Positions 43,880 through 53,170 of a DNA stretch of 64,000 nucleotides are shown here, piece after piece (position 1 is the first letter of the stretch; each line of letters begins with the position of its first letter). Under the pieces are notes generated by a model. That model worked only from the letters and a program-made list of their open reading frames with translations. It was not told the DNA's origin and made no database searches. A program made the translations under genes and the position numbers. The stretch comes from Streptomyces griseoruber (GTDB taxonomy: Bacteria; Actinomycetota; Actinomycetes; Streptomycetales; Streptomycetaceae): assembly GCF_001514205.1 (NCBI RefSeq), contig NZ_KQ948764.1, positions 443,882 through 507,881 on the forward strand, read 5' to 3'.

Positions 43880-46800
43880 TCAGACGCCGGCCGGTTCGGG
43901 CGTCTTCTCGGGCTGTGCGGACTGCCGCTTCAGGGCCCGCTTCCTGGCCCGGCGTTCCTTGCGCAGTTCGATCATCGCGTAGAGCGTCGGGACGAGGAGC
44001 AGGGTGAGCAGCGTCGAGGTGATCAGACCGCCGATCACGACCACCGCCAGCGGCTTGGCGATGAAGCCGCCCTGACCGGTGACGCCGAGGGCCATCGGCA
44101 GCAGGGCGAAGATGGTCGCGAGCGCGGTCATGAGGATGGGGCGCAGCCGGTGCCGGCCGCCTTCCACCACGGCCTCGACGACGCCGTACCCCTGCTTGCG
44201 GTACTGGTTGATGAGGTCGATCAGGACGATCGCGTTGGTCACCACGATGCCGATGAGCATCAGCATGCCGATCATCGCCGGGACGCCCATCGGGGTGCCG
44301 GTGGCGACGAGCAGACCGATCGCGCCGGTCGCCGCGAACGGGATGGAGACCAGCAGGATCAGCGGCTGGACGAGCGAGCGGAAGGTCGCCACCAGCAGCA
44401 TGAAGACGATCGCGATCGCCGCGAGCATCGCCAGGCCCAGGTTCTTGAACGCGCTGTCCTGGTCGGAGGAGACACCGCCGATCTCGGCCGTGGCGCCCGC
44501 CGGGAGCTTCAGCGCGTCGATCTTCGACTGGAGCTGGGTGCTCACCGCGCCCGTGTTGTCGCCGGTCGGCCGGGCGGTGACGGTGGCCGCGCGCTGCCCG
44601 TCGATCCGGGTCATCGACACCGGGCCGTCGACCAGTTGGACGGTGGCGATGTCACCGAGCCGCACGGCGCCGAGCCGGAGAGCCTTCAGCTCGGCCAGGG
44701 TCCGCGCGGGCTTCGCCGAGCGGATGACGACATCGCGTTCGGTGTCGTCGAGGACCGCCTTCGCCGTCGTCGTCCCGCGTACGGCCTGGGTGACCGCCGC
44801 GCCCAGCGTCTGGTCGTCGAAACCGGCCGCCGCCGCCTTGGAGTTCGCCCGGACGGAGATGCGCGGCACGCTCTGCGACAGGTCGCTGGTGACGTCGGTG
44901 ACGTCGTCGAGCCCGGCGACCGTCCTGCGGACCTGCTCGGACGCCGTGCGCAGCACCTCCGCGTCGGCCGCCTTCACGACGACGCTCAGGTCCTGGCTGC
45001 TGAAGCCGTCACCGGCGGCGACCGTGGTCGTGCCGATGCCGTCGAGCTTCTTCAGCCCGTCCTCGATCCGGCTCTGGACGTCGTCGTACGACGCCGAGTC
45101 CTCCAGCATCACCTGGTACGAGGCCTGGTTGGTGTCGGTGCCTCCGCCGAAGGCCGCCAGGAAGCCGGAGGAGCCGACGGTGACCTGGTAGTCCTTCACG
45201 CCCTTGACGCCGGCGAGCAGCTTCTCGACCTGCTTCGCCCGGGCGTCGGTCGCGGCGAGGCTGGTGCCGGGCTCCAGCTCCTGCTTCACCGTCAGGACCT
45301 GCTGCTCGCCCTGGTCGAAGAAGTTGGTCTTCAGCAGGGGTGCCATGCCGAAGGTGCCGAGGAGGACGACGACGGCGAGGGCCACACTGGTGAGCCGGCG
45401 CCGGGTCGCGAACCTGAGGACGGGGACGTAGATCCGCTGGAGCCGGCTCCTGTTCTCCTTCTCCTCCGCCGCGCGACGGGCCTCCTCGGCGTCCTCGGGG
45501 GTGCCCTTGGGAGCACGCAGGAACCAGTACGACAGGACCGGTACGACCGTCAGCGAGACCAGGAGGGAGGCCAGCAGGGCCGCCGTGACGGTCAGGCTGA
45601 ACGCGCCGAACAGGGCACCCACCATGCCGCCGACCAGACCGATCGGCAGGAACACGGCCACCGTGGTGAGGGTGGAGGAGGTGACCGCGCCGGCCACCTC
45701 GCGGACCGCGGTGATGATCGCGGTCTGCCGCTCCTCGCCGTAGCCGAGGTGGCGCTTGATGTTCTCCAGGACGACGATCGAGTCGTCGACGACCCGGCCG
45801 ATCGCGATGGTCAGCGCGCCCAGGGTCAGCATGTTGAGCGACAGGTCGCGGGTCCACAGCACGATCAGGGCGAGGACCACGGACAGCGGGATGGAGACCG
45901 CCGTGACCAGCGTCGAGCGGACCGACGCCAGGAAGACCAGGATGACGAGGACCGCGAAGAGCAGACCGAGCGCGCCCTCCGTGGTGAGGCCCTCGATGGC
46001 CTTGGACACGGCCGGGCCCTGGTCGCTGACGACGGTGATCTTCGCGCCGGAGCCGAGGTCCTGGCGCAGGCCGGGCAGCTTGTCCTCGACGGCGTTCGAG
46101 ATGGCGACCGCGCTGCCGTCGTGGTCCATGGTGACCATCACGGCGAGGCTGGGCTTTCCGTCGGTGCGGGTGAGGGAGTCGGCGGGCGCCTCCTCCTGCC
46201 GCACCGTGGCCACGTCACCGAGACGCACCGGCTTCCGGCCGGCCGTGCCGGGGATCCGCAGGTCCTCGATCTGCTGGACGGAGCTGTAGCCGCCGCCGAC
46301 CCGGACGGTGCGGTTGCTGCCCGCCTCGTCGAAGGAGCCGGCCGGGACGGTCGCGCCGCCCGCCTGGAGGGCCAGGGCGAGGGACTGCGTGGTCAGGCCC
46401 GCCTTGGCGAGCTTCGCGTCGGCCGGGGTGACGGTGACCTGGAGGTCACGGACGCCGGTGACGGAGACCTGGCCGACGCCGTCGATGTCCTTCAGGGCAG
46501 GCACCACGGTCGAGTCGAGCTGGTCGGCGAGGGCCTGCTGGTCCTTGCCGGAGGTGACCGCGAGGACCACGGCCGGCATGTCGTCCGTGGAACCGGCGAC
46601 GACCTGCGGGTCCACCGAGTCCGGGAGCTGGGCGCGGGCCCGGTTGACGGCCAGCTGGACGTCGGCGACCAGCTGCTTGGTGTCGTTGCCGTAGTCGAAG
46701 GACGCCACGACGAGGGCGTTGCCCTCGCTCGCGGTGGAGGTGACACCGGTGATGCCGTCGACGCCCTCGAGGCTGTCCTCGATCGGTTCGACGACCTGCT

Positions 46801-46984
46801 TCTCGACGACGTCCGGGGAGGCGCCCTGGTAGGGGGCCAGCACGGACACCATCGGCAGTTCGATGGTCGGCAGCAGCTGCTGTTTGAGCTGCGGGATGGC
46901 GATCGCGCCGAAGACGAGCGCGATCAGGGACATCAGGCCTATCAGGGCCCGTTGTGCGAGGCTGAATCGGGACAGCCAGGACAT
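43880..46984 (-). CDS. RND-family efflux transporter (AcrB-like)
   Basis: From ATG at 46984 it has 1034 residues, normal for AcrB/HAE1 pumps: an initial helix, a first large extracytoplasmic loop (about 40-320), helices 2-6, helix 7, a second large loop (about 550-830) and five terminal helices. IGRVVDDSIVVLENIKRH in helix 4 holds the paired acidic residues of the proton relay, and SSTLTTVAVFLPIGLVGG is another RND signature. There is no membrane-fusion or outer-membrane partner, as expected in a Gram-positive. Substrates unknown. The two-component pair upstream on the same strand is a candidate regulator. Confidence 0.92.
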   Translation of the reverse strand: MSWLSRFSLAQRALIGLMSLIALVFGAIAIPQLKQQLLPTIELPMVSVLAPYQGASPDVVEKQVVEPIEDSLEGVDGITGVTSTASEGNALVVASFDYGNDTKQLVADVQLAVNRARAQLPDSVDPQVVAGSTDDMPAVVLAVTSGKDQQALADQLDSTVVPALKDIDGVGQVSVTGVRDLQVTVTPADAKLAKAGLTTQSLALALQAGGATVPAGSFDEAGSNRTVRVGGGYSSVQQIEDLRIPGTAGRKPVRLGDVATVRQEEAPADSLTRTDGKPSLAVMVTMDHDGSAVAISNAVEDKLPGLRQDLGSGAKITVVSDQGPAVSKAIEGLTTEGALGLLFAVLVILVFLASVRSTLVTAVSIPLSVVLALIVLWTRDLSLNMLTLGALTIAIGRVVDDSIVVLENIKRHLGYGEERQTAIITAVREVAGAVTSSTLTTVAVFLPIGLVGGMVGALFGAFSLTVTAALLASLLVSLTVVPVLSYWFLRAPKGTPEDAEEARRAAEEKENRSRLQRIYVPVLRFATRRRLTSVALAVVVLLGTFGMAPLLKTNFFDQGEQQVLTVKQELEPGTSLAATDARAKQVEKLLAGVKGVKDYQVTVGSSGFLAAFGGGTDTNQASYQVMLEDSASYDDVQSRIEDGLKKLDGIGTTTVAAGDGFSSQDLSVVVKAADAEVLRTASEQVRRTVAGLDDVTDVTSDLSQSVPRISVRANSKAAAAGFDDQTLGAAVTQAVRGTTTAKAVLDDTERDVVIRSAKPARTLAELKALRLGAVRLGDIATVQLVDGPVSMTRIDGQRAATVTARPTGDNTGAVSTQLQSKIDALKLPAGATAEIGGVSSDQDSAFKNLGLAMLAAIAIVFMLLVATFRSLVQPLILLVSIPFAATGAIGLLVATGTPMGVPAMIGMLMLIGIVVTNAIVLIDLINQYRKQGYGVVEAVVEGGRHRLRPILMTALATIFALLPMALGVTGQGGFIAKPLAVVVIGGLITSTLLTLLLVPTLYAMIELRKERRARKRALKRQSAQPEKTPEPAGV

Positions 46985-47130
46985 GGGATACGGGTCTCTC
47001 TTCTGTGAGCGGCAGAAGTCGTGCCGGGTACGGCCCCTCAACCCTGTGCCCTCACGACCCGGCGATCCGTAAGCTCCAGGTCGATTTCCTTATGCCCCTC
47101 ATACTCCCGCCGCAGTAGACGGGGGCGGGA

Positions 47131-47811
47131 TCACTCCACCCTCGGACGGACCAGCCCCGACTCGTACGCGATCACCACGAGCTGGGCCCGGTCACGGGCC
47201 CCGAGCTTCGCCATGGCCCGGTTGACGTGCGTCTTCACGGTCAGCGGGCTGACCTCCAGCCGCTCGGCTATCTCGTCGTTGGAGTGGCCGCCGGCCACCT
47301 GGACGAGGACCTCGCGCTCACGCACCGTGAGGGCGCCGAGGCGCTGCGCCCGGGCGGGGTCGTGGTCGTCGGGGGCGTCGCCCTGCGCGAGGAAGCGGGC
47401 GATCAGGCCCTTGGTGGCGGCCGGGGAGAGCAGTGCCTCGCCGCCGGCGGCTATCCGGATCGCGCTCAGCAGTTCCTCCGGCTCGCTGCCCTTGCCGAGG
47501 AAGCCGGAGGCGCCCGCGCGCAGCGACTGCACCACGTAGTCGTCGACCTCGAAGGTGGTGAGGATGACCACCCGGACCTGGGCGAGGTCGGGGTCGGCGC
47601 TGATCTCCCGGGTCGCGGCGAGGCCGTCCGTGCCGGGCATGCGGATGTCCATCAGGACCACGTCCGGACGCTCCTCGCGGGCCAGCCGCACCGCCTGCGC
47701 CCCGTCGGACGCCTCCCCCACCACCTCCATGTCGGACTCGGAGTCGACGAGCACCCGGAACGCGCTGCGCAGCAGCGCCTGGTCGTCGGCGAGCAGGACA
47801 CGGATGGTCAT
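47131..47811 (-). CDS. NarL/LuxR-type response regulator
   Basis: A 226-residue regulator: receiver domain with Asp9-Asp10, phosphoacceptor Asp55 (VVLMDIRMPG), switch Thr in ILTTF and the Lys in FLGKGSEPEE; then a LuxR-type helix-turn-helix (about 160-215; LTVREREVLVQVAGGHSNDEIAERL). ATG at 47811 overlaps the histidine kinase stop by ATGA, so they are one operon and cognate partners. Targets unknown; the RND pump 146 nt downstream on the same strand is the obvious candidate. Confidence 0.94.
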   Translation of the reverse strand: MTIRVLLADDQALLRSAFRVLVDSESDMEVVGEASDGAQAVRLAREERPDVVLMDIRMPGTDGLAATREISADPDLAQVRVVILTTFEVDDYVVQSLRAGASGFLGKGSEPEELLSAIRIAAGGEALLSPAATKGLIARFLAQGDAPDDHDPARAQRLGALTVREREVLVQVAGGHSNDEIAERLEVSPLTVKTHVNRAMAKLGARDRAQLVVIAYESGLVRPRVE

Positions 47812-49031
47812 ACGGGGTCCTCGGCTGTCCGGGTACGGGTCTTGACGGGCAGGATCGCATGCACCCGGAAACCGCCTCCGTAGCGGGGACCGGTGGTGAG
47901 GGTGCCGCGCAGGGCGGTGACGCGTTCCCGCATGCCGAGCAGGCCGTGCCCGCCGCCGGTGACCGGGGCCTCCTCGGACCCGGGGGCTCCGTCGTCGAGG
48001 ACGGTGATCTCGATGTGCGGTCCCACGCGTACGACGCTGACCTCGGCCTTCGCGTCCGCCCCGGCGTGTTTCTGGACGTTGGTGAGGGCCTCCTGGATGA
48101 CCCGGTAGGCGGCCAGGTCCACGGCGGCGGGGAGTTTCGCGTCGTAATCGGCGCGGGCCACCTCGACCAGCAGGCCGGCGTTGCGGAAGGTGCCGGCCAG
48201 CTCGTCGAGGCGGTCCAGGCCGGGGGCCGGTTCGGTGGGGGCCTCCGGGTCGCCGGACTGGCGCAGCAGGCCGACGGTGGCGCGCAGCTCGTTGAGCGCG
48301 GAGCGGCTGGCCTCGCGGACGTGGGCGAGGGCCTCCTTGGCCTGGTCGGGGCGCTTGTCCATGACGTGCGCGGCGACCCCGGCCTGGACGTTGACCAGGG
48401 CGATGTGGTGGGCGACCACGTCGTGCAGATCGCGGGCGATGCGCAGGCGCTCCTCGGCGACGCGGCGGCGGGCCTCCTCCTCGCGGGTGCGCTCGGCCCG
48501 TTCGGCGCGCTCGCGGATGGCCTGCACGACGGCCCGGCGGCTGCGGACGGCGTCGCCGGCGGTGGCGCCGATGCCGGTCCAGGCGAGGATGCCGAGGTTT
48601 TCCTGCGCGTACCAGGGCAGCGGGCCGGCGAGCATCGCGGCGCTGGTGAGCGCCGTCATCGTGAGCAGGGCGGCGCGCAGGGTGGTGGGGCGGTCGGTGG
48701 TGGCGGCGACGGTGAAGAGGGCGACGACGGCGGACATCGCGACGGGGGCGCGGGGGTCGCCGGTGACGGACTCGACGACGGAGAGGGTGCCGGTGACGGC
48801 GAGGACCGTCATGGGGGCGCGGCGGCGGAAGATCAGGGCGACGGCGCCGAGGGTCATCAGCAGGAGGCTGAGGGGGTCGGGGGTGCGGACGCTCCAGCTC
48901 ACGGTGTGGCCGCTGTGGGGGTCGACGAACGAGCCGGCGAGCATGCAGAGCAGTACGCCTGCGGCGAGGGCCGAGTCGAGGGCGAGGGGGTGGGCCGTGA
49001 GCTGGCGCCGGGCTCGGGCGAGGGCCATCAC
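47808..49031 (-). CDS. membrane sensor histidine kinase (NarL-pair type)
   Basis: A 407-residue kinase: several hydrophobic helices in the first 170 residues, then a HisKA_3 dimerisation domain with the phosphoacceptor His in IARDLHDVVAHH near residue 210, and a HATPase_c domain with AAYRVIQEALTNVQKHAG (N box) and GGHGLLGMRERV (G box). The sensor seems to lie in the membrane itself, with only short loops outside. GTG at 49031 and ATG at 49028 are both possible starts. It overlaps its response regulator. Confidence 0.92.
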   Translation of the reverse strand: MMALARARRQLTAHPLALDSALAAGVLLCMLAGSFVDPHSGHTVSWSVRTPDPLSLLLMTLGAVALIFRRRAPMTVLAVTGTLSVVESVTGDPRAPVAMSAVVALFTVAATTDRPTTLRAALLTMTALTSAAMLAGPLPWYAQENLGILAWTGIGATAGDAVRSRRAVVQAIRERAERAERTREEEARRRVAEERLRIARDLHDVVAHHIALVNVQAGVAAHVMDKRPDQAKEALAHVREASRSALNELRATVGLLRQSGDPEAPTEPAPGLDRLDELAGTFRNAGLLVEVARADYDAKLPAAVDLAAYRVIQEALTNVQKHAGADAKAEVSVVRVGPHIEITVLDDGAPGSEEAPVTGGGHGLLGMRERVTALRGTLTTGPRYGGGFRVHAILPVKTRTRTAEDPV

Positions 49032-49097
49032 GTTCTGGTCACCGTCGCCTTTCCTCGCCGTGGCTGCCGTGACCGTGTCACCTGCGGCCGCGGGTCC

Positions 49098-49376
49098 TCA
49101 CCCAGGGATCAGTCCGTCGTCGCTCAGCATCTCCCTGACCTCCTCCAGGCTCGCCTCCGGGGTCGGGAGGATCAGTTCCGAGGGCTCGAGGGTGTCGTCG
49201 GGCAGGGGCTCACCGAGGCGGCGGACCGCGTCGAGGAGGGCGCCGAGGGTGCGGTGGAAGGCGGTCTCGTCGCCGCCCTCCATCTCCGCGAGCAGCTCGT
49301 CGTCCAGCTTGTTCAGCTCGGCGAAGTGGGAGTCGGCCAGTGTCCACTGGCCCTCCCCCATGATCCGTACGATCAT
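49098..49376 (-). CDS. pspAA: PspA-associated protein PspAA
   Basis: A 92-residue acidic protein opening MIVRIMGEGQWTL and continuing LNKLDDELLAEME, the signature of the small partner found next to pspA in actinobacteria and other phyla. In the family it is linked to PspA-based membrane-stress control. It lies 38 nt downstream of pspA on the same strand, so co-expressed. No enzymatic or membrane motif. Confidence 0.85.
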   Translation of the reverse strand: MIVRIMGEGQWTLADSHFAELNKLDDELLAEMEGGDETAFHRTLGALLDAVRRLGEPLPDDTLEPSELILPTPEASLEEVREMLSDDGLIPG

Positions 49377-49414
49377 GTCGGCCCTCCTCGGCTCCGGTCC
49401 CCGGCGCCGGGCTG

Positions 49415-50209
49415 CTACTGCTTGTCGAAGCGCGGGGTGTCCTGCGGCTGCTGCGGGGACTGCTGGCCCGTGCCGCCCTCGATGGCCTGCTGCCCGGAGG
49501 AGGATCCTCCGGCCAGCTCCGCCTTCATGCGCTGCAGTTCCAGCTCTACATCCGTACCACCGGAGAGCCGGTCCAGCTCGCTCTGGATGTCGTCCTTCGC
49601 GATGCCGGTGGGGTCGTCCAGGGCGCCGGAGGCGAGCAGCTCGTCGAGGGCGCCGGCCCGGGCCTGGAGCTGGGCGGTCTTGTCCTCGGCGCGCTGGATG
49701 GCGAGGCCGACGTCGCCCATCTCCTCGGAGATGCCGGAGAAGGCCTCGCCGATGCGGGTCTGGGCCTGGGCGGCGGTGTAGGTGGCCTTGATGGTCTCCT
49801 TCTTCGTACGGAAGGCGTCGACCTTGGCCTGGAGGCGCTGCGCCGCGAGCGTGAGCTTCTCCTCCTCGCCCTGGAGCGTGGCGTGCTGCGTCTCCAGGTC
49901 GGTGACCTGCTGCTGGAGGGCGGCACGGCGGGAGAGGGCCTCGCGGGCGAGGTCCTCGCGGCCGAGCGCGAGCGCCTTGCGGCCCTGGTCCTCCAGCTTC
50001 GAGGACTGCGACTGCAACTGGTTGAGCTGCAGCTCCAGGCGCTTGCGCGAGGTGGCCACGTCGGCGACGCCGCGGCGGACCTTCTGGAGGAGTTCCAGCT
50101 GCTTCTGGTACGAGTAATCGAGGGTCTCGCGCGGGTCCTCGGCCCGGTCAAGGGCTTTGTTCGCCTTCGCGCGGAAGATCATCCCCATACGCTTCATGAC
50201 ACCGCTCAT
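49415..50209 (-). CDS. pspA: phage shock protein A / IM30 homologue
   Basis: From ATG at 50209 it has 264 residues, mostly a long helical ESCRT-III-like coiled coil. The N-terminus MSGVMKRMGMIFRAKANKALDRAEDP is cut here to its role: an amphipathic membrane-binding helix followed by the A-D-R-A-E-D-P turn of all PspA proteins. Residues up to about 225 form the hairpin; the last 40 are a Gly/Gln-rich tail. It coats damaged membrane. The start at 50209 is chosen from family length; the frame continues upstream to 50263 without conservation. A candidate -10 (TACTGT on the minus strand) lies just upstream. Confidence 0.92.
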   Translation of the reverse strand: MSGVMKRMGMIFRAKANKALDRAEDPRETLDYSYQKQLELLQKVRRGVADVATSRKRLELQLNQLQSQSSKLEDQGRKALALGREDLAREALSRRAALQQQVTDLETQHATLQGEEEKLTLAAQRLQAKVDAFRTKKETIKATYTAAQAQTRIGEAFSGISEEMGDVGLAIQRAEDKTAQLQARAGALDELLASGALDDPTGIAKDDIQSELDRLSGGTDVELELQRMKAELAGGSSSGQQAIEGGTGQQSPQQPQDTPRFDKQ

Positions 50210-50517
50210 GGGCTTCGCGCGCCCCCTTCTGACGTCCAGCTCCAGCTCTGCGACAGAACCCACAGTACGGGCCCTGCATCCATTGACGCACTGTTCGGGG
50301 GCGGATGCGCTCCTCCCCGAGAACGACTGACCGAGTCCTTTGCTCCGGCGTGAGGAGTAGGTGACCCTCAGGGTGGGCGATCACCCTCCCTTACGTCCCC
50401 TCTTCCTCCGTTTTCCCCCGACTGTCCCGGTCCGTCTTCACTACAGACGCCTGGTGTTGCCGGATCGTTCCCCGCCGGGCTGGGGTCCATGCCCGTGAGC
50501 GCTTACCCTTGGGTTTT
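50210..50517. other. 308-nt divergent gap between pspA and the DUF3043 gene
   Basis: It holds TACTGT on the minus strand near 50265 as a possible pspA -10, a small dyad (GGGTG...ATCACCC) near 50370-50388, and TACCCT at 50504-50509 next to the plus-strand start at 50518. I see no further gene or repeat. Confidence 0.5.
50504..50509 (+). promoter_or_regulatory. -10 element of an apparently leaderless promoter
   Basis: TACCCT lies 8 nt before GTG at 50518, with GGGTTTT in between and no usable Shine-Dalgarno sequence, so the transcript probably starts at the GTG. Confidence 0.45.
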
Positions 50518-51114
50518 GTGTTCCGTAGCCGCGCCAAGGAAGAGAAGGCCCCCGCCGACAAGGCGGCGGTGACCGACTCCAAGCAACCCCGAGACCCCCA
50601 GGCCCCCAAGGGCCGGCCGACGCCCAAGCGCAGTGAGGCCCAGTCCCAGCGCCGCAGCGTCGCCAACACCCCGACGACGCGCAAGGAGGCCGCCAAGCGG
50701 CAGCGCGACGAGCGCCGCACCCAGCTGGAGCGTCAGCGCCAGGCGCTGGCGGGCGGCGACGAGCGGTACCTCCCGGCCCGGGACAAGGGCCCGGTCCGCA
50801 AGTTCGCGCGCGACTTCATCGACTCGCGGTTCAACGTGGCGGAGTTCTTCCTGCCCATGGCCGTGGCGATCCTGGTGCTGAGCCTGGTCCGGGTGGCCTC
50901 GCTGCAGACCGTCGCGCTGCTGCTGTGGCTGGTCGTGATCGTGCTGATCGTGCTCGACTCGATCGTCACCGTCTTCCGGCTGCGCAAGGCGCTGCACGCG
51001 CGGTTCCCCGACCAGAACAAGCGGGGCGCGGTCGCCTACGCCCTGATGCGCTCCCTGCAGATGCGCCGGCTCCGGCTGCCCAAGCCGCAGGTCAAGCGCG
51101 GAGAGCGGCCCTGA
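50518..51114 (+). CDS. DUF3043 membrane protein
   Basis: A 198-residue actinobacterial protein: a basic, Pro/Lys/Arg-rich cytosolic arm with PKGRPTPKRSEAQSQRR, the RYLPARDKGPVRKFARDFIDSR block that defines DUF3043, two membrane helices (about 112-150), and a basic tail. GTG at 50518 fits the family N-terminus (FRSRAKEEK); TTG at 50509 is in frame but overlaps the -10 element. Function unknown. Its stop overlaps the following methyltransferase. Confidence 0.88.
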   Translation: MFRSRAKEEKAPADKAAVTDSKQPRDPQAPKGRPTPKRSEAQSQRRSVANTPTTRKEAAKRQRDERRTQLERQRQALAGGDERYLPARDKGPVRKFARDFIDSRFNVAEFFLPMAVAILVLSLVRVASLQTVALLLWLVVIVLIVLDSIVTVFRLRKALHARFPDQNKRGAVAYALMRSLQMRRLRLPKPQVKRGERP

Positions 51115-51905
51115 GCACGACGGCTTTCTCCGGGGGAGCGGCCGAGGCCTGGCTGAGCAGGCTGGGTGGGCTGCGTGATGTCGTACGGCAGGAGCTGGTG
51201 GCCCGGCAGCTCGACGAGCAGATCACGGGGCGTTATCCGGTCGGGCAGCGGCTGCGGGTGCTCGACGTGGGCATGGGGCAGGGCACGCAGGCGCTGCGGC
51301 TGGCCCGCCTCGGGCATCAGGTGACCGGTCTGGAGCAGGACGCGACGATGGCCGCGGCGGCCCGTGAGTCGCTCGCCGGGGAGCCGGAGGGCATCCGGGA
51401 GCGGATGCGGATCATCGAGGGCGACGGCCGGGACACCGGTGTGCACTTCCTGCCGGGCAGCTTCGACGTGGTGCTGTGCCACGGCGTGCTGATGTACGTC
51501 GAGGAGCCGGACGCCCTGCTGGCCGGGCTGGGGCGGATGCTGGCCCCGGGCGGGCTGCTGTCGCTGCTGGTGCGCAACGCGGACGCGCTGGCCATGCGGC
51601 CGGGGCTGAGCGGCGACTGGGCGGGCGCGCTGGCCGCCTTCGACACGGTGGCCTATACCAATCGGCTCGGTCTGGACGTGCGCGCCGACCGGCTGGCGAC
51701 CCTGACCGACGCGCTGGCCGGGATCGGGGCGCCGTTGCAGGCCTGGTACGGGGTGCGGGTGTTCACCGACACGGCGGCGGACGGGACCGCGGTGCCCGAG
51801 GACGTGGAGACGCTGCTCGCCGTCGAGGAGCGGGCGGGGCGGACGGATCCCTATCGGGGGGTGGCGGCGTTGCTGCATCTGTGTGGGGTTCGGGGAGCGC
51901 TGTAG
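51111..51905 (+). CDS. class I SAM-dependent methyltransferase (probable CTG start)
   Basis: A methyltransferase of about 264 residues with motif I LDVGMGQGTQALRLA, an acidic ribose contact (GLEQDA), VVLCHGVLMYVEEP and LAPGGLLSLLVRN, the CmoA/SmtA-like pattern. No ATG, GTG or TTG precedes motif I in frame within the gap. CTG at 51111 overlaps the DUF3043 stop as CTGA, and GGAGAG lies about 5 nt upstream, so I propose this rare start; an alternative is an unmarked start inside DUF3043. Substrate unknown. Coupled to DUF3043. Confidence 0.8.
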   Translation: MSTTAFSGGAAEAWLSRLGGLRDVVRQELVARQLDEQITGRYPVGQRLRVLDVGMGQGTQALRLARLGHQVTGLEQDATMAAAARESLAGEPEGIRERMRIIEGDGRDTGVHFLPGSFDVVLCHGVLMYVEEPDALLAGLGRMLAPGGLLSLLVRNADALAMRPGLSGDWAGALAAFDTVAYTNRLGLDVRADRLATLTDALAGIGAPLQAWYGVRVFTDTAADGTAVPEDVETLLAVEERAGRTDPYRGVAALLHLCGVRGAL

Positions 51906-51930
51906 TAAGGCTGCGGGCCGGTGGGGGCCG

Positions 51931-51953
51931 GGTCGCGCGGTTCCCCGCGCCCC
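51931..51953. repeat. recurrent gene-end sequence, copy C
   Basis: GGTCGCGCGGTTCCCCGCGC followed by CCC, located 26 nt past the methyltransferase stop. It is the cleanest copy, and its flank CTGCGGGCCGGTGGGGGCCG resembles those of copies B and F. Confidence 0.65.
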
Positions 51954-52037
51954 TCGGCGTGCTGCGGTCGGCGTCGGCTTCGCTCGTTCGGGTGACTCCA
52001 CCGGGCCCGTTGCGACCGCCGCCATGAGACTCGAGGC

Positions 52038-53111
52038 ATGGACTCTGCCCGTTTCCGTGCTCTGGGATTCGCCCTGCTCGTGTGCTGTGCCGGGTGTTCC
52101 GGGCTCGGGGCGCCGGCCGACTCGCGGACTCCGGAGGCCACCACGGAACAGGCCGCGCAGGCCGCCGTGCGGCCGCCCGGGCAGGCCGCGGAGGATCTGC
52201 AGAGCGGCTTCCAGCGGGTGATCAAGGACGTGCTGCCGTCGGTGGTACAGATCGAGACCGGGAGCGGGCTCGGCTCGGGGGTCGTCTACGACGGCAGGGG
52301 GCACATCGTCACCAACGCGCACGTCGTCGGGGACGGACGGACGTTCCGGGTGACCACCGCCAACAGCAAGAAGCCGCTGGCGGCGACCCTCGTCTCCTCG
52401 TACCCGGAGCAGGATCTCGCCGTGGTCAAGCTGGACACCGTGCCGGCCGGGCTGCGGGCGGCGTCGTTCGGGAACTCCTCGAAGGTGCAGGTCGGGCAGG
52501 TCGTGCTGGCGATGGGTTCACCGCTGGGGCTGTCGTCCAGCGTGACGGAGGGCATCGTCTCGGCGACCGGACGGACCGTCAGCGAGGGCAGCGACGACGG
52601 CGGTACGGGGGCGACCCTCGCCAACATGGTGCAGACCTCGGCGGCGATCAACCCGGGCAACAGCGGGGGCGCGCTGGTCGGTCTGGACGGGCAGGTCATC
52701 GGCATCCCGACGCTCGCCGCGACCGATCCCGAACTCGGCGGCGGCGCGGCGCCCGGCATCGGGTTCGCGATCCCCGCGTCGACCGTGCGCACGATCGCCG
52801 ACCAGATCGTGCGGAGCGGCCGGGTGACCGACTCGGGCCGGGCGGCCCTCGGCATCACCGGACGCACCTTCGTGGACGCGGACTTCCAGCCCGCCGGGGT
52901 GGTCGTGGTGGAGGTGAAGGACGGGGGCGCGGCCGACAAGGCGGGCATCCGGCCGGGGGACGTCATCGTCCGGCTCGGCGACACGGACGTCACCACCATC
53001 ACCTCGCTGACGGAGGCGCTGGCCGAGCGGAAGCCGGGTGACCGGACCACGGTGACGTACACCCACAACGGCAAGGAGAAGACGGCCCAGGTGACGCTGG
53101 GTGAGCAGTGA
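52038..53111 (+). CDS. HtrA/DegP-like S1C serine protease, lipoprotein
   Basis: A 357-residue envelope protease. The N-terminus ends its hydrophobic stretch at VCCAGCSG with Cys20 as likely lipidation site. The trypsin-fold domain has His95 (TNAHVV), Asp126 (EQDLAVVKL) and Ser209 (NPGNSGGAL); a PDZ domain follows (about 265-350, with IRPGDVIVRLGDT). It probably degrades misfolded exported proteins. ATG at 52038. Near PspA and a two-component system, it fits an envelope-stress set, though expressed alone. Confidence 0.9.
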   Translation: MDSARFRALGFALLVCCAGCSGLGAPADSRTPEATTEQAAQAAVRPPGQAAEDLQSGFQRVIKDVLPSVVQIETGSGLGSGVVYDGRGHIVTNAHVVGDGRTFRVTTANSKKPLAATLVSSYPEQDLAVVKLDTVPAGLRAASFGNSSKVQVGQVVLAMGSPLGLSSSVTEGIVSATGRTVSEGSDDGGTGATLANMVQTSAAINPGNSGGALVGLDGQVIGIPTLAATDPELGGGAAPGIGFAIPASTVRTIADQIVRSGRVTDSGRAALGITGRTFVDADFQPAGVVVVEVKDGGAADKAGIRPGDVIVRLGDTDVTTITSLTEALAERKPGDRTTVTYTHNGKEKTAQVTLGEQ

Positions 53112-53170
53112 GGCGGTGCGAAGGGGCGGCCGTGCCGGGCCTGGGGCCGCCCCTTCCCACGGTCGCGGGG

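Noticed and set aside
43670..47008. 1112-codon plus-strand frame opposite the RND transporter
   Set aside because: Very long but low-complexity (Gly/Arg/Asp/His), antisense to a complete RND protein.
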